A DNA stretch of 64,000 nt, from positions 62,001-126,000 of the forward strand of contig JAHBUY010000010.1 of the NCBI GenBank assembly GCA_019637795.1, written 5' to 3'. This document shows positions 1-8,626 of this stretch, piece by piece; position 1 is the stretch's first letter, and the number at the start of each line of letters is the position of its first letter. Source of the DNA: a bacterium (GTDB lineage Bacteria > Desulfobacterota > Binatia > HRBIN30 > CADEER01). The notes under the pieces are model-generated. The model ran no database searches and was not told where the DNA came from. It saw only the letters and a program-made list of their open reading frames with translations. Both the position numbers and the translations under genes were made by a program.

Positions 1-477
1 CGCCTGCGCCAGGTCGGCGCCCGGACCGACGACGACGGCGATCCCGGCCAGGAAGAGGAGCAGCGCCGCGCCGAGCCGCGCGTCGACCCGCTCGCGCAGC
101 AGGGTGGCCGCGATCACCGTCGTCCAGATCGGATACGTGCAGTGGAGCAGGGTGGCCAGGCCGGCGCCGGCGCTCGCGATGGCGTGGTAGTAGAGAAGGA
201 TCGCGCCGCCGCCGAAGAGGCCGCGCAACAGAACCGGCGGCAGGGTGCCGCGCGGTCGCAGGCCGCGGCCGCCGCGCAGGGCGAGCAGGACGAGGAGCGA
301 GCCGAGGAAGCGGACGAAGGCCACCTGGCCGGCGTCCATGGTGCGCGTCGCCACCCGCACCGCGACCGCCATCGCGCCGAGCAGCAGCGAGCTGCAGAGG
401 ATGATGCCGATGCCGCGCAGCCGGCGCCGGCGATCGGCGTCGGGCGCGAGCGGGCGGGCGCCGGCGGAGGCCTCCAT
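1..477 (-). CDS. EamA/DMT-family transporter, C-terminus cut by window edge
   Basis: This is the first 159 residues of a drug/metabolite-type permease, an inner-membrane exporter of small molecules. The ATG at 477 opens a basic cytoplasmic tail, followed by hydrophobic helices typical of an EamA domain (GIILCSSLLLGAMAVAV, then FVRFLGSLLVLLALRGG). The stretch LLYYHAIASAGAGLATLLHCTYPIW matches the conserved third-fourth helix region of the fold. A full family member has two EamA repeats of about 140 residues each, so roughly half the gene lies beyond position 1. The substrate cannot be told from sequence. The gene points away from the neighbouring lysA group and appears to be an independent unit. 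Confidence 0.85.
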   Translation of the reverse strand, partial: MEASAGARPLAPDADRRRRLRGIGIILCSSLLLGAMAVAVRVATRTMDAGQVAFVRFLGSLLVLLALRGGRGLRPRGTLPPVLLRGLFGGGAILLYYHAIASAGAGLATLLHCTYPIWTTVIAATLLRERVDARLGAALLLFLAGIAVVVGPGADLAQA

Positions 478-679
478 CGCGAGCAGTCCTAGCCCGGATC
501 ATTCATGAGTTCGCTACTGCGAGCGCCGATCGCCCGCCATCGCTGGCCGCGCTCGCTCCGCCCGCCTCGACAGGGGGTCGAGTCTGCCGGCGTCGGTCAT
601 CGCGGCGCCGGGCCGGATCTGGCGCCCGCTCGGCGCTCTCGCGACGCGCGCTCATGCATGATCCAGGCGAGCACGCGGC

Positions 680-704
680 GGCGGACGCGGCGACCGCGTC
701 CGCC
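680..704 (-). terminator. Hairpin after the lysA-OPT operon
   Basis: An 11-bp perfect inverted repeat (680-690 and 694-704) with a 3-nt loop lies 4 nt past the stop codon of the last gene of the minus-strand operon. No T-run follows, so it may be a weak, Rho-assisted or 3'-stabilising structure. The rest of 478-708 shows no gene. Confidence 0.45.
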
Positions 705-708
705 GTCC

Positions 709-1164
709 TCAGCGTCGACGATCGTCGCGGCGCGGCCGGTGCCAGTAGGCGTAGACCATGGCCGCGACCGCGGTCAGCACCGTCGCCTGCACCGGAGCCC
801 ACCAGCGGTTCCACCAGTCCGGCGGCGCGGTGGCGAATCCCGCGCTGCCGGTGGCGATGTCGCAGAGCGGCACGCCATGCAGGGTCGAGAGGCTGGCGTA
901 GCGCGCCACCAGCAGGACCGTCGGCGGCAGCAGCAGGGCGTGCGGCAGCGCCAGCCAGCGGGTCGGGCGGGCGTGGCGGCGCGCCAGGCCGAGCAGGAGC
1001 AACGCGACGACCGCCAGCGGCACGCCGAGCAGCAGGCTGGTCAGCCAGGTGTCGGTGTCGCCCTGCGTGCAGGTGGTCATCTCGACCAGCAACGCCTGCC
1101 CGACGGCGAGCCAGGACATCCCCCAGCCGACGCAGGCGAGCAGCGACCAGGTCGATCGGGTCAT
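709..1164 (-). CDS. Small four-helix membrane protein coupled to OPT transporter
   Basis: A 151-residue protein of unknown family. It has about four hydrophobic segments: residues 5-26, 42-62, 72-92 and 126-143. The first inter-helix loop has two features of note, TTCTQGD and a nearby Trp, and the loop after helix 3 contains GVPLCDIATG. The two loop cysteines (TTC and PLC) could form a disulfide outside the membrane. Its ATG overlaps the stop codon of the OPT transporter gene in an ATGA arrangement, so translation is probably coupled. That makes it a candidate accessory subunit of the transporter, an inference from context only. Confidence 0.7.
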   Translation of the reverse strand: MTRSTWSLLACVGWGMSWLAVGQALLVEMTTCTQGDTDTWLTSLLLGVPLAVVALLLLGLARRHARPTRWLALPHALLLPPTVLLVARYASLSTLHGVPLCDIATGSAGFATAPPDWWNRWWAPVQATVLTAVAAMVYAYWHRPRRDDRRR

Positions 1165-3041
1165 CGCGCCGCCCTCCGCCGCGCGTAGGCGACCAGCGCC
1201 GCGGCGAGCGCCGCGAAGGGCAGCGCGGTGAGCCCTGCTTCCAGCCAGCCGCTCTCGGCCGGTGCGCGCAGCGCCAGCACGCCTCCCCAACCGGCGACGA
1301 TCAGTCCGGCGAAGAGCACGCCCATGAGGGCGTCGCCGGCGATCAGCCCGGAGGCGAACAGGACGGTGGGGTCGTCGTCGCGGTGGCCGCGCCCCCAGCG
1401 CGCCGCGATCAGGCCGCCGAAGATGAGCGACGCGGTGGTGGTGATCGGCAGGTAGAGCCCGATCGCGAACGGCAGGCTGGCGAGGCCGGCGAGCTCGGCG
1501 ATCGCCGCCAGGGCGACGCCCAGGGCGAGCAGCGCCCACGGCAGATGGCCGTGCATGACGCCCTCGGCGAGCGTCGCCATCAGCCTGGCCTGCGGCGCCG
1601 GCAGATCCGCGGAACCGAGCGTGTAGGCGGCGTGCAGCAGCGCCAGCAGCCAGCCGGCGCGCAGCGCGGCGACGGCGACGCCGACCATCTGCGCCAGCTC
1701 GAGGGCGCGCGGCGTCGCTCCGACGAGGGCGCCGCACTTGAAGTCCTGGATCGTGTCGCCGGCCAGCGCCGCCGCGGTGCAGACCACCGCGGCGACCGCG
1801 AGCGTGGCCGCGGTGCCGGTGCGGCCATCGTAGCCGAGCGCCGCCAGTACCGCCGCGGTGACCAGCAGCGCGGTGATCGTCATGCCGGAGATCGGCTGCG
1901 AGGTGGTGCCGATGAGGCCGACGATCTGGCCGGAGACGACGACGAAGAAGAAGCTGAAGACCAGCGCCAGCAGCACCTCGGGCCCGCGCATCTCGTAGGC
2001 GGGCACCAGCCACATCGCCAGGCCGAGGGCGGTGGTGGCGCCGATGACCACGAGGGGCGGCAGGTCGCGTTCGGTGCGCGGGCCGCCGGTGCTCGCCGGC
2101 GCCCGGGCGGCGGCGAGCAGCGAGGCGCCGGCGCGCCACATCACCGGCGCGGCGCGGGCGATCGACCACACCCCGCCGCAGGCCACGGCGCCAGCGCCGA
2201 CGAAGCGCACCTGGGTGCTCCAGATCGCCTGCGGTCCCTGCGTCGCGAGGTCGACTGGCAGCCCGAGCAGCGTCCCGGCGGCGGTGCCGGCGACCGCGTC
2301 GAACAGCGGAATCAGCACCATCCAGGCCAGCAGGCCGCCGGCCAGCATGATGGCGGCGATGCGGGCGCCGACGAGATAGCCGACGCCGAGAAAGAGCGGC
2401 GTCAGCTCGGCGCCGAACGACAGCTTGTGCAGCGAGGCGGCGCTGACGAACAGCGCCTGGTTCCACAGCAGCAGGCCGCGCGAGAGGAACTGGTAGAGTG
2501 CGCCGAGCGCGATGCCGACGAACACCGGCTGGGTCGCGGCGCGGCCGCGATCGCCGGCGATCAGCACCGTCGCGCAGGCGGTGCCCTCGGGGAAGGGCAG
2601 GCGGTCGTGCTCGGCGATGGTCAGCTCGTGGCGCAGCGGGATGAGCATGACGACACCCAACAGGCCGGCGGTGGCGGCGAGCAGGAAGATGCGGAAGCCG
2701 CTCGGATCGTAGCCGAGGAAGATCAGCGCCGGCACGGTGAAGGCGATGCCGGCGGCGAGCGAATCGCCGGACGACGCCGTCGTCTGCACGACGTTGTTCT
2801 CGAGAATGGTCCCGCGGCCGAGGATGCCGCGGAGGACGGCCATCGACAGCACCGCGGCGGGAATCGAGGCGGAGGCGGTGAGCCCGACCTTCAGCGCCAG
2901 GTAGGCGTTCACCATCCCGAAGGTCGCCGACAACGCCATGCCGAGCAGGATGGCGCGGACACTGAGCTCGGCCGGCGCCAGCGCGGCGCTGACGTAGGGC
3001 GCCGGCGCCGGGGATGCGGACTGCCGTCGCGCCGCCGCCAT
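1161..3041 (-). CDS. OPT-family oligopeptide transporter
   Basis: A 626-residue inner-membrane transporter of the OPT superfamily, which moves oligopeptides or metal chelates using the proton gradient. Recognisable family signatures include NAYLALKVGLTAS near the N-terminus, the segment NNVVQTTASSGDSLAAG, LPFPEGTACATVLIAG, and GDTIQDFKCGALVGATP in the second half. About 14-16 hydrophobic helices are visible. The length fits the bacterial branch of about 600-680 residues. It starts 20 nt after lysA on the same strand and is followed by a coupled small membrane protein. The lysA pairing hints at peptides or amino-acid-containing ligands, but the substrate is not known. Confidence 0.9.
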   Translation of the reverse strand: MAAARRQSASPAPAPYVSAALAPAELSVRAILLGMALSATFGMVNAYLALKVGLTASASIPAAVLSMAVLRGILGRGTILENNVVQTTASSGDSLAAGIAFTVPALIFLGYDPSGFRIFLLAATAGLLGVVMLIPLRHELTIAEHDRLPFPEGTACATVLIAGDRGRAATQPVFVGIALGALYQFLSRGLLLWNQALFVSAASLHKLSFGAELTPLFLGVGYLVGARIAAIMLAGGLLAWMVLIPLFDAVAGTAAGTLLGLPVDLATQGPQAIWSTQVRFVGAGAVACGGVWSIARAAPVMWRAGASLLAAARAPASTGGPRTERDLPPLVVIGATTALGLAMWLVPAYEMRGPEVLLALVFSFFFVVVSGQIVGLIGTTSQPISGMTITALLVTAAVLAALGYDGRTGTAATLAVAAVVCTAAALAGDTIQDFKCGALVGATPRALELAQMVGVAVAALRAGWLLALLHAAYTLGSADLPAPQARLMATLAEGVMHGHLPWALLALGVALAAIAELAGLASLPFAIGLYLPITTTASLIFGGLIAARWGRGHRDDDPTVLFASGLIAGDALMGVLFAGLIVAGWGGVLALRAPAESGWLEAGLTALPFAALAAALVAYARRRAAR

Positions 3042-3061
3042 CTCGCGCTGCGCCGGCGCGC

Positions 3062-4348
3062 TCAGTCGAGCGGCTCGAAGCACTCGGCGCGGACGATGTC
3101 GTCCAGCGTCTCGCGCCGCGCCGCCAGGTGCAGGCGGCCGTCCTCGAGCCAGACCTGCGGCACGCGCCCCAGCGAGTTGTAGTGCGAGCTCATCTGCAGG
3201 CCGTAGGCGCCGGTGTCGTGCAGGACCAGCAGGTCGCCGACCCGCGGTCGCGGCAGCATCCGTGGGTCGAGCAGCTCGCGGTCGTCGCGGGTGAAGACGT
3301 CGCCCGATTCGCACAGGGGCCCGGCGACGACGAGCGGCTCGGGCGGCGTCGCGGCGCCGGCGCCGTGCACCGTGATGTGGTGGTACGAGCCGTACATCGC
3401 CGGCCGCACCAGATCGGTGAAGCCGGCGTCGACCATGACGAAGGTGTGGCCGGGCCCCTTGTCGTTGCTCGTCGTCGCCTTGACGTCGGTGACGCGCGCC
3501 ACCAGCACCGCGCTCGGCGCCACCAGATAGCGGCCGGGCTCGATCTCGACCCGCAGCGCGCGGCCGGCTCGCGCGCTCAGTCGGCGCTGCGCGTCGGCGA
3601 GCGCGCGACCGACCGGGGCGAGGTCGATGGTCGGCGCCTCCGGCCGATACGGATGCGGGATCCCCCCGCCCATGTTGACCGCCTCGAGGGCGGGAAAGTC
3701 GGCCACCCAGTCGGCGAGGAAGTGCGCCAGCCGCCCCATGTTGGCGGTGAACTCGTCGATCTGCGGGCCGCTGCCGACGTGGGCGTGGAGCAGGACGATC
3801 GGCAGCCCGGCGCGCTCCGCGGCGCGCCGCACCGCGTGCAGATCGTCTGCCCAGATGCCGTGCTTGGAGCTCGGGCCGCCGGTGTCGGTCGCCTGCACGT
3901 GGCCGTGGCCGAAGCCGGGATTGACGCGGACCCCGATCGGGCCGCGGTAGCCGGCGCGCTGCAGGGCGTCGAGCATGCCCGGCGAGCCGATGTTCGGCAG
4001 GACGCGGTGCTCGAGCACGACGTCGAGGGCGTTGTCGCGGAAGACGTCGGCGGTGAGCAGGACCACCGGCGGTTGCGCGCCGGCGGGGAAGCCGGCGGCG
4101 AGCGCGCGCAGCACCTCGTTGCCGGAGACGGCGTCGATCCACACGCCGGCGTCGCGCATCACCCGCAGGACGCGGCGCAGCGAGCAGGCCTTCATCGCGT
4201 AGCGCGCCTGCACCCCGTCGCCGGGGGCGATCGCCCGCACGTCGGCGATGCGGCGGCGCAGCGTCCCGGCGTCGTAGAGGTAGAAGGGCGTGCCGACACG
4301 GCGGGCGATCGCGTCGAGATCGACGGCGGCGAGAAAATCGGCGGGCAT
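3062..4348 (-). CDS. lysA: Diaminopimelate decarboxylase
   Basis: This PLP enzyme makes L-lysine from meso-diaminopimelate, the last step of lysine synthesis, in the cytoplasm. The 428-residue protein has the fold-III signature: YAMKAC with the PLP lysine at residue 53, HVGSG in the barrel, the glycine loop NMGGGIP, EPGRYLV, and the active-site CESGD followed by GAYGLQMSSHYN. I chose the ATG at 4348. The frame extends upstream only to a TTG at 4384, and the family normally starts close to this ATG. It is the first gene of an operon with the OPT transporter. The 121-nt gap to the divergent oxidoreductase holds its promoter, with no recognisable operator. Confidence 0.95.
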   Translation of the reverse strand: MPADFLAAVDLDAIARRVGTPFYLYDAGTLRRRIADVRAIAPGDGVQARYAMKACSLRRVLRVMRDAGVWIDAVSGNEVLRALAAGFPAGAQPPVVLLTADVFRDNALDVVLEHRVLPNIGSPGMLDALQRAGYRGPIGVRVNPGFGHGHVQATDTGGPSSKHGIWADDLHAVRRAAERAGLPIVLLHAHVGSGPQIDEFTANMGRLAHFLADWVADFPALEAVNMGGGIPHPYRPEAPTIDLAPVGRALADAQRRLSARAGRALRVEIEPGRYLVAPSAVLVARVTDVKATTSNDKGPGHTFVMVDAGFTDLVRPAMYGSYHHITVHGAGAATPPEPLVVAGPLCESGDVFTRDDRELLDPRMLPRPRVGDLLVLHDTGAYGLQMSSHYNSLGRVPQVWLEDGRLHLAARRETLDDIVRAECFEPLD

Positions 4349-4469
4349 CGTGCGGTCCGTAACAAGGCGGGTAGCGCAGGGCAACCGGCGCGCCGCGACG
4401 GCATGGCGCCGGCGCCCGCCCGCGGGCGGCGAGCTTTTCCCGCCGCGATCGCTGGGCTAGGAGGTCCGC

Positions 4470-5459
4470 ATGTCGCCGCGGCGCGTCGAGCGAATCGGCC
4501 TCATCGGGCTGGGCAAGCACGGGCTGCGCTACGCGCGCCACATCACCGGCGAGCTGCCGGACCTCGCGCTGGTGGCGGTGGCGCGCCGCGACGCGGCGCA
4601 GCTCGAGGCGGCGCGCGCCTTCGGGGCGGAGGGGTTCGCCGACTACCGCGCCATGATCGAGCGGGCGCGGCTCGACGCGGTGATCGCGGTGGTGCCGCCG
4701 ACGCTGCACCTCGACATCGTGCGCGCCGCCGCCGCCGCCGGTCTGCCGCTGCTGCTCGAGAAGCCGGCGGCGCCGACGCTCGCCGACGGCCGCGCCATGC
4801 TGGCGTTCCTGCGGTCGCAGCCGATCCCGGTGATGGTCGCGCAGACGCTGCGCTACAACGGCGTCGTGCGCGCCCTGACGGCGGCGCTGCCGCGCGTCGG
4901 CCGGGTGCGCTCGTTGAGCTTCACCCAGCGCTTCGAGCCATCGCCGCTCGACTGGCTCGACGACCCGGCGCGGTCGGGCGGCGGGATGACCCTGCACACC
5001 GGCGTGCACGCCTTCGATCTGTGCCGCCGGCTGAGCGGTCTGGAGGCCGATCGGGTGAGCTGCCAGATGCAGGCCATCCGCACCCGCCGCACGGAGGACA
5101 ACTTCGCCGCCACGATCGCGCTCGGCGGCGGCGCGGCGCTCGCCACGGTGGCGTGCGCGCGGGTCGCCGGCGGCCGCAACGGGCACATCGAAGTGGCCGG
5201 CGAGAGCGCGACGCTGCTCGGCGATCACGTGCTCGGCACCGCGTCGCTGGTGGTCGGCAACACGGTCGAGCCGCTGCCAGTCGCCGCCGCCGTGGCCACG
5301 GTGCGCGAGGTGGTGCGCGACTTCGTCGCCGCGCTGCGCGCCGGCGCCCCACCGCCGATCCCGCTCGCGGAGGGGTTGCGGGCGATCGCGATCGTCGACG
5401 CCTGCTACGCGGCGGCGCGCGCCGGCCGCGTCGCGGACGTCGAGCCGCTCGCCGCCTGA
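4470..5459 (+). CDS. Gfo/Idh/MocA-family oxidoreductase
   Basis: A 329-residue NAD(P)-dependent oxidoreductase. The N-terminal Rossmann fold begins IGLIGLGKHGLRYARH, a GxGxxG-type dinucleotide site. It is followed by PPTLHLDIV and the family lysine in LLLEKPAAPT (EKP motif, about residues 94-96). The C-terminal part carries the conserved GGGMTLHTGVHAFDL, where a histidine usually contacts the substrate. Family members act on sugars, inositols, bile pigments and others, so the substrate cannot be named. A strong Shine-Dalgarno sequence AGGAGGT sits at 4459-4465, 4 nt before the ATG. It reads into rsmI 45 nt later and may share its transcript. Confidence 0.88.
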   Translation: MSPRRVERIGLIGLGKHGLRYARHITGELPDLALVAVARRDAAQLEAARAFGAEGFADYRAMIERARLDAVIAVVPPTLHLDIVRAAAAAGLPLLLEKPAAPTLADGRAMLAFLRSQPIPVMVAQTLRYNGVVRALTAALPRVGRVRSLSFTQRFEPSPLDWLDDPARSGGGMTLHTGVHAFDLCRRLSGLEADRVSCQMQAIRTRRTEDNFAATIALGGGAALATVACARVAGGRNGHIEVAGESATLLGDHVLGTASLVVGNTVEPLPVAAAVATVREVVRDFVAALRAGAPPPIPLAEGLRAIAIVDACYAAARAGRVADVEPLAA

Positions 5460-5504
5460 GCGCCGCGGCTTGCGTTGCGGGCCGCGCCCAGGTGACATCG
5501 GACC

Positions 5505-6341
5505 ATGGCGGGCACGCTCTACGTGGTGGCCACGCCGCTCGGCAACCTCGAGGACATGACGCTGCGGGCGGTGCGGATCCTGAAGGAGGTGGCGCTGATC
5601 GCCGCCGAGGACACGCGCCACAGCCGCACGCTGCTGGCGCACTTCGGCATCGAGCGCCCGCTGACCAGCTACTTCGACCACGTCGAACGGGAGCGGGCGC
5701 CGAAGCTGGTCGAGCGCCTGCGGCGCGGCGAGGACATCGCGCTGATCTCGGACGCCGGCACGCCCGGCATCGCCGATCCGGGGTACCGCCTGGTGCGGGC
5801 AGCGATCGACGCCGGCATCCGCGTCGTGCCGATTCCGGGCCCGTCGGTGGTGACCGCCGGCCTCTCGGTCGCGGGCGTGCCGACCGACCGCTTCGCCTTC
5901 GAGGGCTTCGTGCCGGCGAAAGCGACGGCGCGGCGCCACTTCTACGAGGCGGTGGCGCGCGAGGATCGCACCGTGGTCTGCTTCGAATCCGGGCGCCGCC
6001 TCGTCGAATCGCTCGCCGACCTCGCGGCCGCGATGCCGGACCGCCAGGTGGTGATCGGCCGCGAGGTGACGAAGCTGTACGAGGATTTCGTCCGCGGCCC
6101 GGCGGCCGAGCTGGCGGCGCGCGCCGGCGACCTCGTCGCCCGCGGCGAGGTGACGCTGTTCATCGCGCCGCCGGCGGGCGAGACGCCGACGATGACGGCC
6201 GAGGCGCTGCGGGCCGAGATCGCGCGCCGCCGCGCCGCCGGTCTGCACCTGAAGGAGATCGCGCGCGCGCTCGCGGCCGAGAGCGGTTGGCACGCGCGCG
6301 ACGTCTACCGGCTCGGGCTCGAGCGCGACGGCGACGACTGA
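5505..6341 (+). CDS. rsmI: 16S rRNA (cytidine-1402-2'-O)-methyltransferase
   Basis: RsmI uses S-adenosylmethionine to 2'-O-methylate C1402 in the P site of 16S rRNA. The 278-residue protein is full length. It shows the tetrapyrrole-methylase-type fold with TPLGNLEDMTLRA, AAEDTRHSRTLL, the SAM-binding loop SDAGTPGIADPG, and IPGPSVVTAGL. The C-terminal region ends in the usual helical domain. The partner methyltransferase RsmH, which modifies the same nucleotide, lies only 1.4 kb away on the other strand at 7698-8612, a functional pairing worth noting. Confidence 0.95.
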   Translation: MAGTLYVVATPLGNLEDMTLRAVRILKEVALIAAEDTRHSRTLLAHFGIERPLTSYFDHVERERAPKLVERLRRGEDIALISDAGTPGIADPGYRLVRAAIDAGIRVVPIPGPSVVTAGLSVAGVPTDRFAFEGFVPAKATARRHFYEAVAREDRTVVCFESGRRLVESLADLAAAMPDRQVVIGREVTKLYEDFVRGPAAELAARAGDLVARGEVTLFIAPPAGETPTMTAEALRAEIARRRAAGLHLKEIARALAAESGWHARDVYRLGLERDGDD

Positions 6342-6398
6342 GCGCGGCGTGGTTTCCGCGTAGACAAAGACCAGGTCCGCTGGTAGCGATCAGGGGCC

Positions 6399-6782
6399 AT
6401 GCAGCGCGCGCAGCCGATCCGCACCCGCCCGGGACGCAAGCCGGGCGAATTGATCGTCACGCTGCCGCCCGGCTGGGAGCTGCGCCTGCGGCGCGTGCTG
6501 CGCGAGATGATGGGCGACGCCCTGCCCAACCCGCGCGAGCGCGGCCTGACGCCGCAGCAGCGCGCCGCGCGCCTGCGCGAGCGCCAGCGCCGCATCCGCG
6601 AGGCGATGTGCCACTTCCTCAGCGAGCTGCTCACCGCCGACATCGTCGGCAAGGAGGTGGCGCTGTCGAGCCGCAGCCGCCTCGGCGCGCGCAGCGGCTC
6701 GCTGCGCGAGCACGTGCAGGCGCTGCTGCGCGAGATCGGCGTCGTCCGTCCCGTCCCCCCGAAGGGCCGGCGCGCGCTCTGA
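6399..6782 (+). CDS. Small basic hypothetical protein
   Basis: A 127-residue protein that I do not recognise. It is rich in arginine, with an N-terminal strand-like part (GELIVTLPPGWELRLRRVLREMM), a helical arginine/glutamine-rich middle (residues 49-66), then AMCHFLSELLTADIVGKEVALSS and a C-terminal helix. Third positions are almost all G or C in this frame and the opposite frame is not protein-like, so I take it as coding. The high charge suggests nucleic acid or ribosome binding, which is a guess. It starts 57 nt after rsmI in the same direction. Confidence 0.6.
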   Translation: MQRAQPIRTRPGRKPGELIVTLPPGWELRLRRVLREMMGDALPNPRERGLTPQQRAARLRERQRRIREAMCHFLSELLTADIVGKEVALSSRSRLGARSGSLREHVQALLREIGVVRPVPPKGRRAL

Positions 6783-6823
6783 CGGACAGCCCAGGCGGCG
6801 GCCGCGCCCGCGGGGCCGAGGGG

Positions 6824-7678
6824 CTACTCGAAGGGCGGCTCCTCCCACCAGGGATAGAAGTCGGGCATGTCGGTGCTGGGGCTGAGGGTGAAGCGCGGTG
6901 GCCGCTTGTCGAGGAAGGAGGTGACGCCCTCGCGGGCATCGGCGTTGCGACCGGTCCACTGGACGCCGCGCGAGTCGATGCGGTGCGCCTCCATCGGGTG
7001 GGCGGCGCCGAGCATGCGCCACATCATGGCGCGGGTCAGGGCGATCGACACCGCGGAGGTGTGCTCGGCGATCTCGCGCGCCAGCGCGTGGGCGGTGGGC
7101 AGCAGGTCGTCGGGCGGCACGACGCGGCTCACCAGGCGGCCGGCCAGCGCCTCCGCGGCGTCGAACACGCGGCCGCTGTACGTCCACTCCAGCGCCTGAC
7201 CGATGCCGACCACGCGCGGCAGGAACCAGCTCGAGCAGGCCTCGGGGACGATGCCGCGGCGGGCGAACACGAAGCCGAAGCGCGCCGCCGACGAGGCGAT
7301 GCGGATGTCCATGGGCAGCGTCATGGTGGCGCCGACGCCCACCGCCGCGCCGTTGATGGCGGCGATCAGCGGCTTGCGGCAGTCGAACAGGCGCAGGGCG
7401 ACCAGCCCGCCGCCGTCGCGGCGCACCGCCGTCGATGCCGCGGCGCCGCCGTAGTCGAAGGCGCCGCCGCCGCCGCTCAGGTCGGCGCCGGCGCAGAAGC
7501 CGCGCCCGGCGCCGGTGACGACGATCGCCCGCACCGCGTCGTCGGCGTCGGCGCGGTCGATGGCGGCGATCAGCTCGCCGCACATGCGCTCGGTGAAGGC
7601 GTTGAGCTTGTCGGGGCGGTCGAGGGTGAGGGTCAGGACGCGATCGGCGACCGCGTAGCGGATCTCGCGGAACTCCAT
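6824..7678 (-). CDS. Enoyl-CoA hydratase/isomerase family protein
   Basis: A 284-residue crotonase-fold enzyme. It shows DRPDKLNAF, the oxyanion-hole regions FCAGADL and AAINGAAVGVGATM, and RRGIVPEACSSWFLP, whose glutamate sits where crotonase has a catalytic Glu. The C-terminal block SFLDKRPPRFTLSPSTDMP is a common ending of hydratases in acyl-CoA degradation. The likely role is hydration of enoyl-CoA in beta-oxidation, but related folds include isomerases and dehalogenases. It is co-directional with rsmH (19-nt gap), probably by chance rather than function. Confidence 0.88.
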   Translation of the reverse strand: MEFREIRYAVADRVLTLTLDRPDKLNAFTERMCGELIAAIDRADADDAVRAIVVTGAGRGFCAGADLSGGGGAFDYGGAAASTAVRRDGGGLVALRLFDCRKPLIAAINGAAVGVGATMTLPMDIRIASSAARFGFVFARRGIVPEACSSWFLPRVVGIGQALEWTYSGRVFDAAEALAGRLVSRVVPPDDLLPTAHALAREIAEHTSAVSIALTRAMMWRMLGAAHPMEAHRIDSRGVQWTGRNADAREGVTSFLDKRPPRFTLSPSTDMPDFYPWWEEPPFE

Positions 7679-7697
7679 GGGCGGTGCTCCTCTGGGC

Positions 7698-8612
7698 TCA
7701 GGGCTTCTCCGCCGCCCGCAGCTTGGCGCTGGCGGCGCGCGGATTGGCGGCGATCTCGGCCTCGTCGGCCACGATCGGTTTGCGGTGCAACAGGCGCAGG
7801 CGGCCGGCGGCGGCCTGGTCGCGCAGGAAGTGCTTCACCATCCGATCCTCGAGCGAGTGGAAGGCGATGACCACCACGCGCCCGCCCGGGGCGAGCGCGG
7901 CGGCCGCCTGTGGCAGCACCTCGGCGATCTGCTCGAGCTCGTCGTTGGCGGCGATGCGCAGCGCCTGGAAGACCCGGGCGGCGTCGCGCGCGGCGCGCCA
8001 GCGCGCGCCCGGGGGGAGGGACTGCGCGATCGCCGCCAGCAACTGCCCGGTGGTGGCGATCGGCTGCTCGCGCCGGCGGGCGACGATGGTCCGCGCGATG
8101 CGCGAGGCGAAGCGCTCCTCGCCGTAGTCGCGCAGGATGGCCGTCAACTCGTCGGCGTCGCGGCTGGCGAGGATCTCGGCGGCGCTCTCGCTGGCGTCGT
8201 CGTTGGGATCGAAGCGCATGTCGAGCGGCTCGTCGCGGCTGTAGGAGAAGCCGCGGCCGCTGGCGTCGAGGTGGAAGGAGCTGAGGCCGAGGTCGAACAG
8301 GATGCCGTCGACCGGCGAGAACTGGTGCGCGGCGAGGATGCGGCTCAGGGCGGCGAAGCTGCCCGTGGCGAGGTGCAGGCGGCCGGCGTCGATGGCCGGC
8401 GCGCAGCGGCCGGCGAGCGCGGTGAGGATCTCGGGGTCGCGGTCGATGCCGAGCACGCGGCCGTCCGGCGCGCAGGCGTCGAGCACGGCGCGCAGGTGGC
8501 CGCCGCCGTTGGCGGTGGCGTCGACGTAGCGGCCGCCAGGGCGCGGCGCCAGGGCGTCGAGCACCTGCCGCAGGAGGACCGGAACGTGGACGGGCGCGCC
8601 GGCGGCGGGCAT
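7698..8612 (-). CDS. rsmH: 16S rRNA (cytosine-1402-N4)-methyltransferase
   Basis: RsmH (MraW) methylates N4 of C1402 in 16S rRNA using S-adenosylmethionine. The 304-residue protein has HVPVLLRQVLDAL at the N-terminus, the SAM motif YVDATANGGGH, GIDRDPEIL, the very typical DLGLSSFHLD...RGFSYSRDEPLDMRFD, and AFHSLEDRMVKHF near the C-terminus. Elsewhere this gene usually opens the division/cell-wall cluster after mraZ. Here no mraZ, ftsL, ftsI or mur gene is near, so the gene has been relocated. It lies just after glgA on the same strand. Confidence 0.95.
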   Translation of the reverse strand: MPAAGAPVHVPVLLRQVLDALAPRPGGRYVDATANGGGHLRAVLDACAPDGRVLGIDRDPEILTALAGRCAPAIDAGRLHLATGSFAALSRILAAHQFSPVDGILFDLGLSSFHLDASGRGFSYSRDEPLDMRFDPNDDASESAAEILASRDADELTAILRDYGEERFASRIARTIVARRREQPIATTGQLLAAIAQSLPPGARWRAARDAARVFQALRIAANDELEQIAEVLPQAAAALAPGGRVVVIAFHSLEDRMVKHFLRDQAAAGRLRLLHRKPIVADEAEIAANPRAASAKLRAAEKP

Positions 8613-8626
8613 CGGGTCGGGCGCGC

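Noticed and set aside
1161..6293. A 1710-codon open frame on the minus strand spanning several genes, and a similar 1618-codon frame at 3014-7870 on the plus strand
   Set aside because: High GC removes stop codons from shadow frames. The translations are Arg/Ala/Gly-rich and lack domains, while the real genes in other frames show clear family motifs. Only the OPT portion at the end of the first frame is real.
7698..8612. rsmH as the start of a division and cell-wall gene cluster
   Set aside because: No mraZ, ftsL, ftsI or mur gene lies on either side. The neighbours are glgA and an enoyl-CoA hydratase.
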